The notes under the pieces were generated by a model that worked only from the letters and a program-made list of their open reading frames with translations, was not told where the DNA came from and ran no database searches. Below, piece after piece: positions 26,180 through 34,508 of a DNA stretch of 64,000 nucleotides; positions within the stretch are counted from its first letter, which is position 1, and the number at the start of each line of letters is the position of its first letter. The stretch spans positions 2,728,001-2,792,000 of the forward strand of contig OZ253486.1 of NCBI GenBank assembly GCA_965261925.1. The letters run 5' to 3'. Both the position numbers and the translations under genes were made by a program. Source of the stretch: Bin87 sp965261925 (GTDB lineage Bacteria; Chloroflexota; Dehalococcoidia; Lucifugimonadales; UBA3495).

Positions 26180-26728
26180 CTAGTCAGCTCCGAGCGCCCG
26201 GGCGGCCAGCAAAAGCGCCGCCACGCTCTTGGCGTCCTGGATCTCGCCCCGGCCAATCACGCCGGCAGCGTCACTCAGTGGGACGCGCACCACCTCGATG
26301 AATTCATCCTCATCGGAGTCCAGGTTCGCCGCGGTAAGGCCGGTTGCCAGGAACGCGTACATGTACTCAGAGCACCAGCCGGGAGCCAGCCAGAACGCTG
26401 ACAGCGCGACCAGGTTATCCGCCGTGTGGCCGATCTCCTCTTGCAATTCGCGCCGCGTGGCTTCTTCGGGCGTTTCCCCGGGCTCGATCCCGCCCGCCGG
26501 AACCTCCAGGAGAAAGTCGTTCGTGGGTTTCCGGTATTGCCGCACCAGCAGGACGTTGCCATCAGAGTCCACCGGCACCACGCAGATCGACGGCGCATGG
26601 TCGACGATTTCCCGAGTGCTTTGCCGACCGTTCTGCAACTGTACCGTATCGACCCGCACGTCGATGATCCGCCCGCTGTAGATGGACCGTGAGGAGATCG
26701 TGGGTTCGTTGTCGGGATACATCGTCAT
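26180..26728 (-). CDS. Nudix hydrolase, ADP-ribose pyrophosphatase-like (copy 1)
   Basis: This 182-residue Nudix enzyme carries the box GGIEPGETPEEATRRELQEE followed by IGH. VVPVDSDGNVLLVRQYRKPT precedes it and DEDEFIEVVRVPLSDAAGV follows. It has the same length and order of motifs as its neighbour at 25622-26170, showing a tandem duplication. The gene starts 12 bases after the NAD kinase stop and ends nine bases before the second copy, so all three are probably co-transcribed. The substrate (ADP-ribose or another nucleotide-sugar) is a family-level guess. Confidence 0.9.
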   Translation of the reverse strand: MTMYPDNEPTISSRSIYSGRIIDVRVDTVQLQNGRQSTREIVDHAPSICVVPVDSDGNVLLVRQYRKPTNDFLLEVPAGGIEPGETPEEATRRELQEEIGHTADNLVALSAFWLAPGWCSEYMYAFLATGLTAANLDSDEDEFIEVVRVPLSDAAGVIGRGEIQDAKSVAALLLAARALGAD

Positions 26729-26740
26729 TTCATCGCCCGC

Positions 26741-27592
26741 TTATCGCCCTTGCAGGCTTAACCCCAGTCGTCGCGTCAGGGTCGCCCAGAAGTAGTTGTG
26801 CTCATTGGCTCTCAGGAACCTCGCGCGGTACGGACTGCGCGTGATGCGCACCCAGTCGCCCGGCGCAATCGGGTGGTTCTCGAACCCGTCCACGCTGATG
26901 ATCGCTTCCTGCGAACCCTCCAGGTGAAAGTCCACGCTGCTGGTCGGCCGCAGCACCAGCGTGGTCGTCAGACCCACGTGGGAGGCCAGCGGAGTCAGCA
27001 CCACGTCGTCTGAAAGCGGGTCCAAAATTGGCCCGCCGGCGGCGAAACTGTAACCGGTGCTGCCGGTTGCCGTCGCCAGAATTACCCCATCAGCGCGGAA
27101 AGTCGACACGTCCGCGCCGTCGATCACCGCCCGGACCGTGATGACCCGGGACACGCGGCTGCGGGATAGCACCACGTCGTTCAGGGCGTGGTAGGGTCCC
27201 TCGGCGACCGACGCCTCGTCTTCACCACGCCGATACACCGATGCCATCAACATGCTGTGCTCGGACACGCGCATGCCGCCGGCCAGGTAGCGCGGCAATT
27301 GCTCCATCACGCCGGGCACGGTCAGTTCGGTCATGAATCCCAAGCGGCCCATGTTGATCCCCAGCAACGGGATCCCCCGGGGAGCTATCGCCCGGTTAAC
27401 CCTCAAGATCGTCCCATCGCCGCCGATGGTAATGACGAGGTCTGTTTCTGCGGCGCGCACGTACAGATCTTCGGCGTCTTCGGCCCTCAAGATCCAACTG
27501 TTCGCGCCGAGGTTCAATTCGCCCACGATGGCATGGGCCAGATCCAGCGCCTCCGGAATGAGATCGTTGTACGCGATACCGACCGTTTTCAT
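26741..27592 (-). CDS. nadK: NAD kinase
   Basis: NAD kinase makes NADP from NAD and ATP. The motifs are GGDGTILRVNRAIAPRGIPL with LGINMGRLGFMTEL, then ALNDVVLSRSRVSRV and TGSTGYSFAAGGPILDP, which form the active site. At about 283 residues it is of normal length. The start may be the ATG at 27592 or one at 27610, which adds six residues and begins five bases after the nuoN stop. Because it follows nuoN so closely, it is probably transcribed with the complex I operon and the two Nudix genes. Confidence 0.93.
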   Translation of the reverse strand: MKTVGIAYNDLIPEALDLAHAIVGELNLGANSWILRAEDAEDLYVRAAETDLVITIGGDGTILRVNRAIAPRGIPLLGINMGRLGFMTELTVPGVMEQLPRYLAGGMRVSEHSMLMASVYRRGEDEASVAEGPYHALNDVVLSRSRVSRVITVRAVIDGADVSTFRADGVILATATGSTGYSFAAGGPILDPLSDDVVLTPLASHVGLTTTLVLRPTSSVDFHLEGSQEAIISVDGFENHPIAPGDWVRITRSPYRARFLRANEHNYFWATLTRRLGLSLQGR

Positions 27593-27614
27593 CTCCGCAA
27601 GTCCACCCACGTCT

Positions 27615-29129
27615 CTAGCCGCCGGCCAACAGCACGACCGCCGCCTGTTCCGCCGCTCCCAGGATCGTTGCCGGCGCCACGCCCAACCAGATCATGCACA
27701 GGGCCGCCACGCCCAGCGCCACGTTCACCGGCCAGGACCCGCCCAATCGTTCCGTGTGGATCGCCGGCTGCAGGAACATGACCTTGATCACCCGCAGATA
27801 GTAGTAGGCGGACACCACGCTGTTCACCACCCCAATGATCACCAGCCACGTCATCAGCGACTCGCCGGTGTTGATGGCGGCGGCAAAGATATAGATCTTC
27901 GCCATGAATATGCTGGTCGGCGGCACGCCAATCAGCGCGATCAACGCCAGCGCCAGCGCGATGGCCAGGAACGGGGCCCTCCTCAGCATCCCGGCGTAGT
28001 CCTCGATCTCATCGCTGTTGATTCTGTTCCCGATGCACACGATGGCGAAGAACGCCGTCAGGTTCGCGGCTGCGTACGCTGCAAGGTAGAACAGCACGCT
28101 GCTGGGTCCAAAGGTCAGCGACTCGTCGTCCACGGTTGCCACAGCGGCAACCCCGACCAGTATGTAACCCGCGTGAGCGATTGTGCTGTAGCCGAACATA
28201 CGCTTGATGTTCCGCTGCGCTATCGCGACCAGGTTGCCGATGGTCATGGACAGCGCGGCCAGGCCGGCCAGCAGGACCCACCAATCGCCGCCGAGCGCGT
28301 CGAATCCAATGTAGAAAACCCGGAGAACCAGGGCAAATGCGGCCGCCTTGCTCGCGACGGACAGGAAGGCGACCACCGGCGTGGGCGCCCCCTCGTACAC
28401 GTCCGGCACCCACATCTGGAACGGCGCCGCCGACATCTTGAATCCGAACCCCGCCAGCAACAGCACCACCGCCAACAGCACCGCCATGCTGCCGAAGGGC
28501 AATGCGCCTGACTGTGAACTCGTAGCCAGTGCGATGGCAATTTCGTCCAGTCGCGTGCTGCCGGTGAACCCGTAAATCAACGCCATTCCGTACAGCATCA
28601 CCGCGCTGCTTATCGCGCCGACGATCAGGAACTTCATCCCCGCCTCGCTGGAGCGCGCGTTGGGCAGGAACGCCGCCAATGCTGCCAGGGGCAACGTGGT
28701 CAGTTCCAGGGCGATATAAATCGAGATTAGCTCGTTGGTTGCGGCCAACAGCATCATGCCGGTGGCCGACAGCAGCATCAACCCGAAGTATTCCCCCTGC
28801 AATCGCTGCATGCGCCGGACGTAATCGTTCGACGCCAGGACTACCAGCCCAACCGCCGCCAGGATCAGGAAGTTGAAAAACAGCGCAAACCTGTCGATGG
28901 ACAGGGTATAGAGGATCACAGACCCTTCTGCGGACAACTGGCTGGCGCCGCTGCTGGTCAGGTCCGCCAACTGCCACGCGCTCAATGCAGCCGGCGCGGC
29001 CAGCCCGACGAACGAAATCGCCACCAGCAAACCGGTGCGACGGGTGACCAGGTCCGCGACTATGACCAGCATGGCCAGGGCGGCCAGGGCCAAATAGGGC
29101 GAGACGAGGTAGAGGTCGTATGCGGTCAT
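27615..29129 (-). CDS. nuoN: NADH-quinone oxidoreductase subunit N
   Basis: This antiporter-like membrane subunit of complex I takes part in proton pumping. It has 504 residues and about 14 hydrophobic segments. The conserved glutamate in helix 5 is in LISIYIALELTTLPLAALAA; FKMSAAPFQMWVPDVYEGAP with TPVVAFLSVASKAAAFAL is the classic mid-protein signature. It lies 20 bases after nuoM and is the last nuo gene. Confidence 0.96.
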   Translation of the reverse strand: MTAYDLYLVSPYLALAALAMLVIVADLVTRRTGLLVAISFVGLAAPAALSAWQLADLTSSGASQLSAEGSVILYTLSIDRFALFFNFLILAAVGLVVLASNDYVRRMQRLQGEYFGLMLLSATGMMLLAATNELISIYIALELTTLPLAALAAFLPNARSSEAGMKFLIVGAISSAVMLYGMALIYGFTGSTRLDEIAIALATSSQSGALPFGSMAVLLAVVLLLAGFGFKMSAAPFQMWVPDVYEGAPTPVVAFLSVASKAAAFALVLRVFYIGFDALGGDWWVLLAGLAALSMTIGNLVAIAQRNIKRMFGYSTIAHAGYILVGVAAVATVDDESLTFGPSSVLFYLAAYAAANLTAFFAIVCIGNRINSDEIEDYAGMLRRAPFLAIALALALIALIGVPPTSIFMAKIYIFAAAINTGESLMTWLVIIGVVNSVVSAYYYLRVIKVMFLQPAIHTERLGGSWPVNVALGVAALCMIWLGVAPATILGAAEQAAVVLLAGG

Positions 29130-29149
29130 TTTGCGTTCGGTCGCTGAAT

Positions 29150-30688
29150 TTAGCGGGCGATCCCGGCCAGACCCGTGTTGTACCCGCTCACTATCGGCTC
29201 CAATCCGTCGCGGAACACGTCGGTCAACCAGGCGGGGTAGACACCCACCGCAACAATGCTGATGACCAGCAGCGCGATGGGAACCAATTCCACCGGCCCG
29301 GCGTCCGTCAACTCATCCCAGCGCGCCGGCCGGAGCCCAAACAGTGTACGCTGCAACATCCAAAGGATATACCCCGCGGCGAGGATGATCCCCAGCACCG
29401 CCAGGATTGTCAGGATCGGAAACGCCCGGAAACCGCCAAAGAACACCAGTAGTTCGGACACGAACCCGCTCAGCAGCGGCAGCCCCAAAGACGCGGCGCC
29501 GGCAATCAGAAACGCGCCTGAAACCAGTGGCATGCGATTTGCCAGGCCGCCAAGGTCGGGTATGTAGCGCGTGTGCGTCTTTTCGTACATGACGCCCACC
29601 GCCACGAATAGGAGCCCCGTGATCGTTCCGTGGGTGAACAACTGCATGGCCGCTCCGGTCAGGCCGGCGTCCGTCAACGCACCGCCCACCGCCGCCACCG
29701 ATCCCAGACCCAGCAGCACCAAACCCATGTGGCTGACGCTCGAATACGCGATGAGCCGTTTCAGGTCAGTCTGCCGCAGCGTCACCACCGCGCCATATAG
29801 CACGCTGATTACTCCCAGGGCCACAATTGGCAGTGCGAAGGCCTGCAACTGCTCCGGGAACATTCCCGCGTTGATCCGAAGAAGGCCGTACCCGCCCATT
29901 TTTAGCATCACGCCGGCCAGCATCACGCTGCCGGCGGTCGGCGCGTCGGTGTGGGCATCCGGCAGCCAGGTGTGCACCGGCCATGTCGGCAGTTTGACCG
30001 CGAATGCGACGAAGAAAAGCCAGAACAGCGCCCCCATGGGCAGCGCGGCGCGCGATGCGTCCAGCGCGCCTCCCGGCTCCAGCAGCCGTGTCATGTCGAA
30101 ACTGCCCACGCCCGCGCTCACGAACACTGCGACGATGGCCACCAGCATGAACGCCGAGCCCAGGATCGTGAACATCAGGAATTTCATCGCCGAGTATTCG
30201 CGCCGCCCCGTGCCCCAGGTGGAGATCAGCAGGTACATCGGCACCAACTCGATTTCCCAGAACAGGAAGAAGAGCAGGAAGTCCAGGGCGGTGAACACAC
30301 CCATAACTGCGGTCTGGAGAACGAACAGCCAGATGAAATACTCTCGTACCCGGTGGCTGATATGGAACGACACGAACACCGCGCACAGGCCCAGCAGTCC
30401 GGTCAGCATGACCAGCGGCGCGCTGATCCCGTCCACCCCCAGCAGGTAGCTGGCATGGACTGTCTCGGTGTTTATCCAATCCAACCGGTCGATAAGTTGG
30501 AAGCGTTCACCGCCGGGCTGGAACAATACGAATACGACCACCGACAGCAACAGGTCGGCGACGGCTACGGCGGCTGCGAACCAGCGAATGTTCCGGTCGC
30601 CACGAACCAGCCCAACCGCCAGCAGTAGCGCCGCGACGGTGGGCAGGAAAACGGTGACGGTCAGCAGGCCGGTGAATCCGGTTGGCAT
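29150..30688 (-). CDS. nuoM: NADH-quinone oxidoreductase subunit M
   Basis: This is an antiporter-like membrane subunit of complex I, 512 residues. Key segments are LFFLFWEIELVPMYLLISTW (helix-5 glutamate), AVKLPTWPVHTWLPDAHTDA with PTAGSVMLAGVMLKMGGYGL, and IAYSSVSHMGLVLLGLGS. It follows nuoL after six bases. Nothing suggests loss of function. Confidence 0.97.
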   Translation of the reverse strand: MPTGFTGLLTVTVFLPTVAALLLAVGLVRGDRNIRWFAAAVAVADLLLSVVVFVLFQPGGERFQLIDRLDWINTETVHASYLLGVDGISAPLVMLTGLLGLCAVFVSFHISHRVREYFIWLFVLQTAVMGVFTALDFLLFFLFWEIELVPMYLLISTWGTGRREYSAMKFLMFTILGSAFMLVAIVAVFVSAGVGSFDMTRLLEPGGALDASRAALPMGALFWLFFVAFAVKLPTWPVHTWLPDAHTDAPTAGSVMLAGVMLKMGGYGLLRINAGMFPEQLQAFALPIVALGVISVLYGAVVTLRQTDLKRLIAYSSVSHMGLVLLGLGSVAAVGGALTDAGLTGAAMQLFTHGTITGLLFVAVGVMYEKTHTRYIPDLGGLANRMPLVSGAFLIAGAASLGLPLLSGFVSELLVFFGGFRAFPILTILAVLGIILAAGYILWMLQRTLFGLRPARWDELTDAGPVELVPIALLVISIVAVGVYPAWLTDVFRDGLEPIVSGYNTGLAGIAR

Positions 30689-30694
30689 GGAAGG

Positions 30695-32731
30695 TTATCT
30701 CAAGGCCAGGAAGAGAATAATGATGACGACACCGCCCGCCGCTGCAACCAACGGATAGGTCTGCACTTGTCCGTTCTGCGCTAGGGCGATGAGGCTTCCG
30801 ATGTTGCGGGAAATCCAGCCTACCAAACCGACCATTCCGTCCACGATGTTACGGTCAAACCAGTCGGTTATCGCTGCGATGGTCCGGTAGAAGACCCGGC
30901 CCACGATCAAGCCCTCGTAGAGGTCGTCCATGTAGTACCGCTGGGCCAGCAACGTGTGCAAGGGACCGCCTTTGCTCAGCGGGTCCGCTCCGGTGAACGG
31001 GCGAGGCCAGGCGTAGGTGAGCGCGGCTAGGCCGATCCCCGCTGCGGCCACGACGTTGGATATGACCGCTATCCCGATGTTGAACGGCGGCGCGTGATGC
31101 CCATCGTGCAGACCGGAAGCGAAATATTCGGTCAGCCAGTGAGAGGGTATCAAACCGAAGATGCTCGGGACACCGATGGGATTGGCCAACCAGCCGGCCA
31201 CCACCGCGCTGAAACCCAGTATCCCCATTGGAATCACCATCACCATTGGCGATTCACCGAGGTGTACGTGATGGGTGACGCCCGTCGGCGCCGGTTGCCC
31301 GGCTTCTTCCACGTCGTGCAGTTCGCGTTCTCCCCCGCCCCGGAATTCGCCGTGGAAGGTCAGGTGCACCATGCGGAAGGTGTAGAACGCGGTCAACAGC
31401 ACCCCCACCAGCAGCATGGCGAACACCAGCAGGCTGATCGACGCCGGCACGGGCCCGCCGGCCAACCAGGACTCCAGCAGGATTTCGTCCTTGCTCCAGA
31501 ACCCCGCCAGCGGGAATATGCCGACCAGGCTCAACCCTCCGACCACGGTGAGCCAATAGGTCCACGGCATCGCCTTGCGCAGGCCGCCCATGTACAGCAT
31601 GTTGAAGGTGCCGGCGGCGTGATTCACGCTGCCCGCGCCCAGGAACAACAGGGCCTTGAAGAAGGCGTGGGTGAACAGGTGGAACAGGGCGGCGTTGTAC
31701 GCGCCAATGCCCAGGGCAGCCATCATGTAACCCAATTGGCTGACCGTGGAGTAGGCCATCACGCGCTTGATGTCGTTGGCCGCCAGGCCCATCGTCGCGG
31801 CGAACACGGCGGTGAAGGCCCCGATCAGCGCGACCACCATCATCGCCGTCTCCGATTCGGCGAAGACCGGGAAGAACCGTCCCACGAGGAACACGCCGGC
31901 CGCAACCATCGTAGCGGCGTGGATCAGCGCGCTCACCGGCGTGGGGCCTTCCATGGCGTCGGGAAGCCAGGTGTGCAACGGGAACTGGCCGCTCTTGCCC
32001 GCCGCGCCGGCGAACAGTCCGAGGCACAGCCATACCAGCGCTCCGCCCGCAACGAGCCCGGCTCCGCCCGCCGCCACCGGGGCTGCCGCCTCCCAGATGT
32101 GCGGGATGTGCAACGCGTTGAGCCCGTGGGCGGCGAAGGCGTCCGCCTGGAAGAACAGGTAGATTATGGCAAGCAGGAAACCGACGTCACCAATCCGCGT
32201 GATAATGAACGCCTTCTTCGCCGCCGCCGCCGCCGAGGGCCGGTTGTGCCAGAACCCGATGAGCAGATACGAAGACAGGCCCACCAGCTCCCAGAACACG
32301 TACATCTGCACGATGTTGGCTGCTAGCACCAGGCCGATCATGGACGCGCTGAACAGCGACATATAGGCGTAATAACGCGCGAAGCTCTCGTCGCCGTCCA
32401 TGTACCCCAACGAGTAGATCTGAACCATCAGGCTGACGCCGGTCACCACCACCAGCATCACGTTGGTCAGGGGGTCCAGCAACAGGCCGACTTCGATCGC
32501 AGCCGATCCCAGGTCCAGCCACAGGTACGGCGCGAAGTCATACACCTCGCCGTGCGCCGATGACCGCAGCAACCAGACCGACAGGATGAACCCGATCCCC
32601 AACGCCGCTATCGTGACGTAACCGGCCGTCTTCGCAAACGCGGGGCCCAGCGGGCGAATCACCAGCCCGATGAGCAGGAACGATGCCACGGGCAACAGGA
32701 AGATTGCCCACACCAAAGCTTCGGTCAGCAT
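30695..32731 (-). CDS. nuoL: NADH-quinone oxidoreductase subunit L
   Basis: This is the largest antiporter-like subunit of complex I (678 residues), with the long lateral helix at its C-terminus. MYVFWELVGLSSYLLIGFWH, KSGQFPLHTWLPDAMEGPTP with VSALIHAATMVAAGVFL, and MAYSTVSQLGYMMAALGIGA are conserved proton-channel segments. It begins 13 bases after the small unknown gene at 32745-32939. Confidence 0.97.
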   Translation of the reverse strand: MLTEALVWAIFLLPVASFLLIGLVIRPLGPAFAKTAGYVTIAALGIGFILSVWLLRSSAHGEVYDFAPYLWLDLGSAAIEVGLLLDPLTNVMLVVVTGVSLMVQIYSLGYMDGDESFARYYAYMSLFSASMIGLVLAANIVQMYVFWELVGLSSYLLIGFWHNRPSAAAAAKKAFIITRIGDVGFLLAIIYLFFQADAFAAHGLNALHIPHIWEAAAPVAAGGAGLVAGGALVWLCLGLFAGAAGKSGQFPLHTWLPDAMEGPTPVSALIHAATMVAAGVFLVGRFFPVFAESETAMMVVALIGAFTAVFAATMGLAANDIKRVMAYSTVSQLGYMMAALGIGAYNAALFHLFTHAFFKALLFLGAGSVNHAAGTFNMLYMGGLRKAMPWTYWLTVVGGLSLVGIFPLAGFWSKDEILLESWLAGGPVPASISLLVFAMLLVGVLLTAFYTFRMVHLTFHGEFRGGGERELHDVEEAGQPAPTGVTHHVHLGESPMVMVIPMGILGFSAVVAGWLANPIGVPSIFGLIPSHWLTEYFASGLHDGHHAPPFNIGIAVISNVVAAAGIGLAALTYAWPRPFTGADPLSKGGPLHTLLAQRYYMDDLYEGLIVGRVFYRTIAAITDWFDRNIVDGMVGLVGWISRNIGSLIALAQNGQVQTYPLVAAAGGVVIIILFLALR

Positions 32732-32744
32732 GTCCCGGAGGTCC

Positions 32745-32939
32745 TCACAGCTTCCTTACGATTTCTTCCGCGACGTGTTCCCGGCCTTTGGGAACGTAGA
32801 TGACGAACGGCGCTCGCTCGCTCCAATCCAGGATGTCGCCATCCGGCAAAATGCGGCTGGGTAAGCCCTCGGCTTCCAGCACTTCTTTCCAGATTTCCGC
32901 CGCCATCAGGTTGGGGGCGCGTTTGAACTCTACCCACAT
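32745..32939 (-). CDS. Small protein between nuoK and nuoL, DUF2007-like
   Basis: This 64-residue protein begins MWVEFKRAPNLMAAEIWKEV, continues LEAEGLPSRILPDGD, and ends VYVPKGREHVAEEIVRKL-like (as read: IYVPKGREHVAEEIVRKL). The pattern of an alpha-beta protein with 'AEIWKEVLEAEGLPSRI' and 'vp.gr..A..iv..l' resembles the DUF2007 family (putative signal-transducing PII-like fold), where the short domain recognises an unknown ligand. It is not a known complex I subunit. It sits in the same direction, with a 53-base gap after nuoK and a 13-base gap before nuoL, so it is co-transcribed. The function is unknown. Confidence 0.75.
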   Translation of the reverse strand: MWVEFKRAPNLMAAEIWKEVLEAEGLPSRILPDGDILDWSERAPFVIYVPKGREHVAEEIVRKL

Positions 32940-32992
32940 GTCAAAGAAGGCTCTACGTTGCTCCGGTTTCTAATCCTGTCGTGACCGCGATC

Positions 32993-33322
32993 TCAGTGAC
33001 GCAGTGTCGCGGCATCGGTCAGGTCGACGCTTTCGTTGGATCGGAACACGGCAAACACTATACCCAAACCCAACGCGATTTCCGCCGCGGCAACCGTGAT
33101 GATGAAAACGGCGAACACCTGCCCGGTGAACACCGCAGAAAGTTGGTCCTGGACCGCATATGGGGCCACGTACCTTCCCAACGCCACCAGTGTCAGGTTC
33201 ACGCCGTTGAACATCAGCTCGATCGACATCAGCACGGCTATGAAATTGCGTCGCGCCAGCGCCCCATACAGGCCGATGCAGAAGATGATCGCGGCAACGA
33301 TCAGTAACGATTCGAGCGTCAA
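32993..33322 (-). CDS. nuoK: NADH-quinone oxidoreductase subunit K
   Basis: This is a small complex I membrane subunit (109 residues) with three transmembrane helices. The conserved glutamates are in LMSIELMFNGVNLTLVAL and FVITVAAAEIALGLGI-like text (as read: FIITVAAAEIALGLGIVFAV). I chose a TTG start at 33322: it gives MTLESLLIVAAIIFCIGLYG, the normal N-terminus and length, and lies next to GGGAGA at the end of nuoJ. A longer frame from 33412 would add an arginine- and cysteine-rich segment that is only the out-of-frame end of nuoJ. Confidence 0.92.
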   Translation of the reverse strand: MTLESLLIVAAIIFCIGLYGALARRNFIAVLMSIELMFNGVNLTLVALGRYVAPYAVQDQLSAVFTGQVFAVFIITVAAAEIALGLGIVFAVFRSNESVDLTDAATLRH

Positions 33323-33326
33323 TGCC

Positions 33327-33911
33327 CTATCTCCCGCGACCCCGCGCCAACGCCAGGCCGCCAATCGCGGCGCCCAGCAACAGCAGCGACACCGCCTCGA
33401 ACGGCAGCACAAAGTTCCCGATCAGCAGGTCGGCGAGACCGCCGCTGGTCACGCTTTCCACCTCGGCCGCGGTCAAGCCTGCCGAGGTAAGATCTGAGGC
33501 GTCGGGTATGCCCACCGCCTGCGTCTGAGCCAGTTGCGCCTTGGCTTCCAGTCCCGCTCCCGCCAGCGTGGTCCAGTCGGTTGTCACTGCCGTGGCGATC
33601 ATCGCGGCCAGCACCAGCGCTGAGATCACCCCCGCCGGGATTTGCAAACGGTTGGGCGCGTTGCCCTGCTGAACGTCCCGGGTGAGCATGACCGCGAAGA
33701 TAAACAGAACCGCAATGGCCCCGACGTAAATCAGAATCTGCACCACCGCCAGGAACTCGGCGTTCATCATCACGAACAGCCCGCCCACTGCCACGAACGC
33801 CATGGCCAGCGTCAGGGACGCCCGGAACAGGTCACGCAACAGCACCACGCCCAAGGCGCCCGTGATGGCAATCACGGATAACGCCCAGAACACCAGGTGC
33901 TCGAACCACAT
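33327..33911 (-). CDS. nuoJ: NADH-quinone oxidoreductase subunit J
   Basis: This complex I membrane subunit (194 residues) has five predicted helices. The conserved helix 3 (EFLAVVQILIYVGAIAVLFI with FAVMLT) is present. An 80-residue soluble loop separates the fourth and fifth helices. It starts one base before the nuoI stop region (33912), and its own stop lies four bases before the nuoK start. Confidence 0.95.
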   Translation of the reverse strand: MWFEHLVFWALSVIAITGALGVVLLRDLFRASLTLAMAFVAVGGLFVMMNAEFLAVVQILIYVGAIAVLFIFAVMLTRDVQQGNAPNRLQIPAGVISALVLAAMIATAVTTDWTTLAGAGLEAKAQLAQTQAVGIPDASDLTSAGLTAAEVESVTSGGLADLLIGNFVLPFEAVSLLLLGAAIGGLALARGRGR

Positions 33912-34490
33912 TTAGGCGCCGTCCTCGGCGTCTTTCGGGCCGGAGGCAAGTCGCATCCCGGCTTTTTCCCGCTGGTGCCACCGCCAGTTCTCGCGGCCAA
34001 CCTCCCGCCATCCCAGCGGCCGGCCGGCGCCCGGCCGGTAGTCCATGCCTTCCAATTGCGGGCGAAACCAGGTGCTTGGGTTCTTCTCCGCCTGACGCAG
34101 CCGGTCAATACCGATCACCAGGTCGGTCCGCCGGTACTGGGCCTCTTCAAACCCGCTGCCCATGAACAACGCGTCATAGGGACACGCCTCAACGCACAGG
34201 CCGCAGAACATGCAACGCTGCAATTCGATGTCAAAGGTCTCCAGGCGATACTTGTCGCCCTCCAACGGCGCAGTTTCGCTGGGTGCGGTGACGATTTTGA
34301 TGATCCCCAAGGGGCAGTACTTGGCGCACGACGCGCAACCCGTGCAGCGTTCTTCGTACCAGGTGAACTCCTCGCCCCGGAAGCGCGGGTGTTGTCGGAG
34401 TCGCTTTTCCGGGTACGCGGTAGTGAAAGGTTTGCGTACCAGGTTTGACAGCGTGACCATCAGCCCTTTCGCCATTTCCAGTCCGTACAC
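33912..34490 (-). CDS. nuoI: NADH-quinone oxidoreductase subunit I
   Basis: This is the peripheral-arm ferredoxin-like subunit with two [4Fe-4S] clusters (N6a/N6b) that feed electrons to NuoB. The motifs are CTGCASCAKYCPLG and CMFCGLCVEACPYDAL. It is 192 residues long; the last about 60 residues after the second cluster are somewhat longer than in the minimal protein. It lies between nuoH and nuoJ as in the usual order. Confidence 0.97.
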   Translation of the reverse strand: MYGLEMAKGLMVTLSNLVRKPFTTAYPEKRLRQHPRFRGEEFTWYEERCTGCASCAKYCPLGIIKIVTAPSETAPLEGDKYRLETFDIELQRCMFCGLCVEACPYDALFMGSGFEEAQYRRTDLVIGIDRLRQAEKNPSTWFRPQLEGMDYRPGAGRPLGWREVGRENWRWHQREKAGMRLASGPKDAEDGA

Positions 34491-34508
34491 TACGTCACCT
34501 CCGCCGTT

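Noticed and set aside
32993..33412. Longer NuoK with an Arg/Cys-rich N-terminus
   Set aside because: The extra residues are the end of nuoJ read in another frame; a TTG at 33322 gives the normal NuoK N-terminus.
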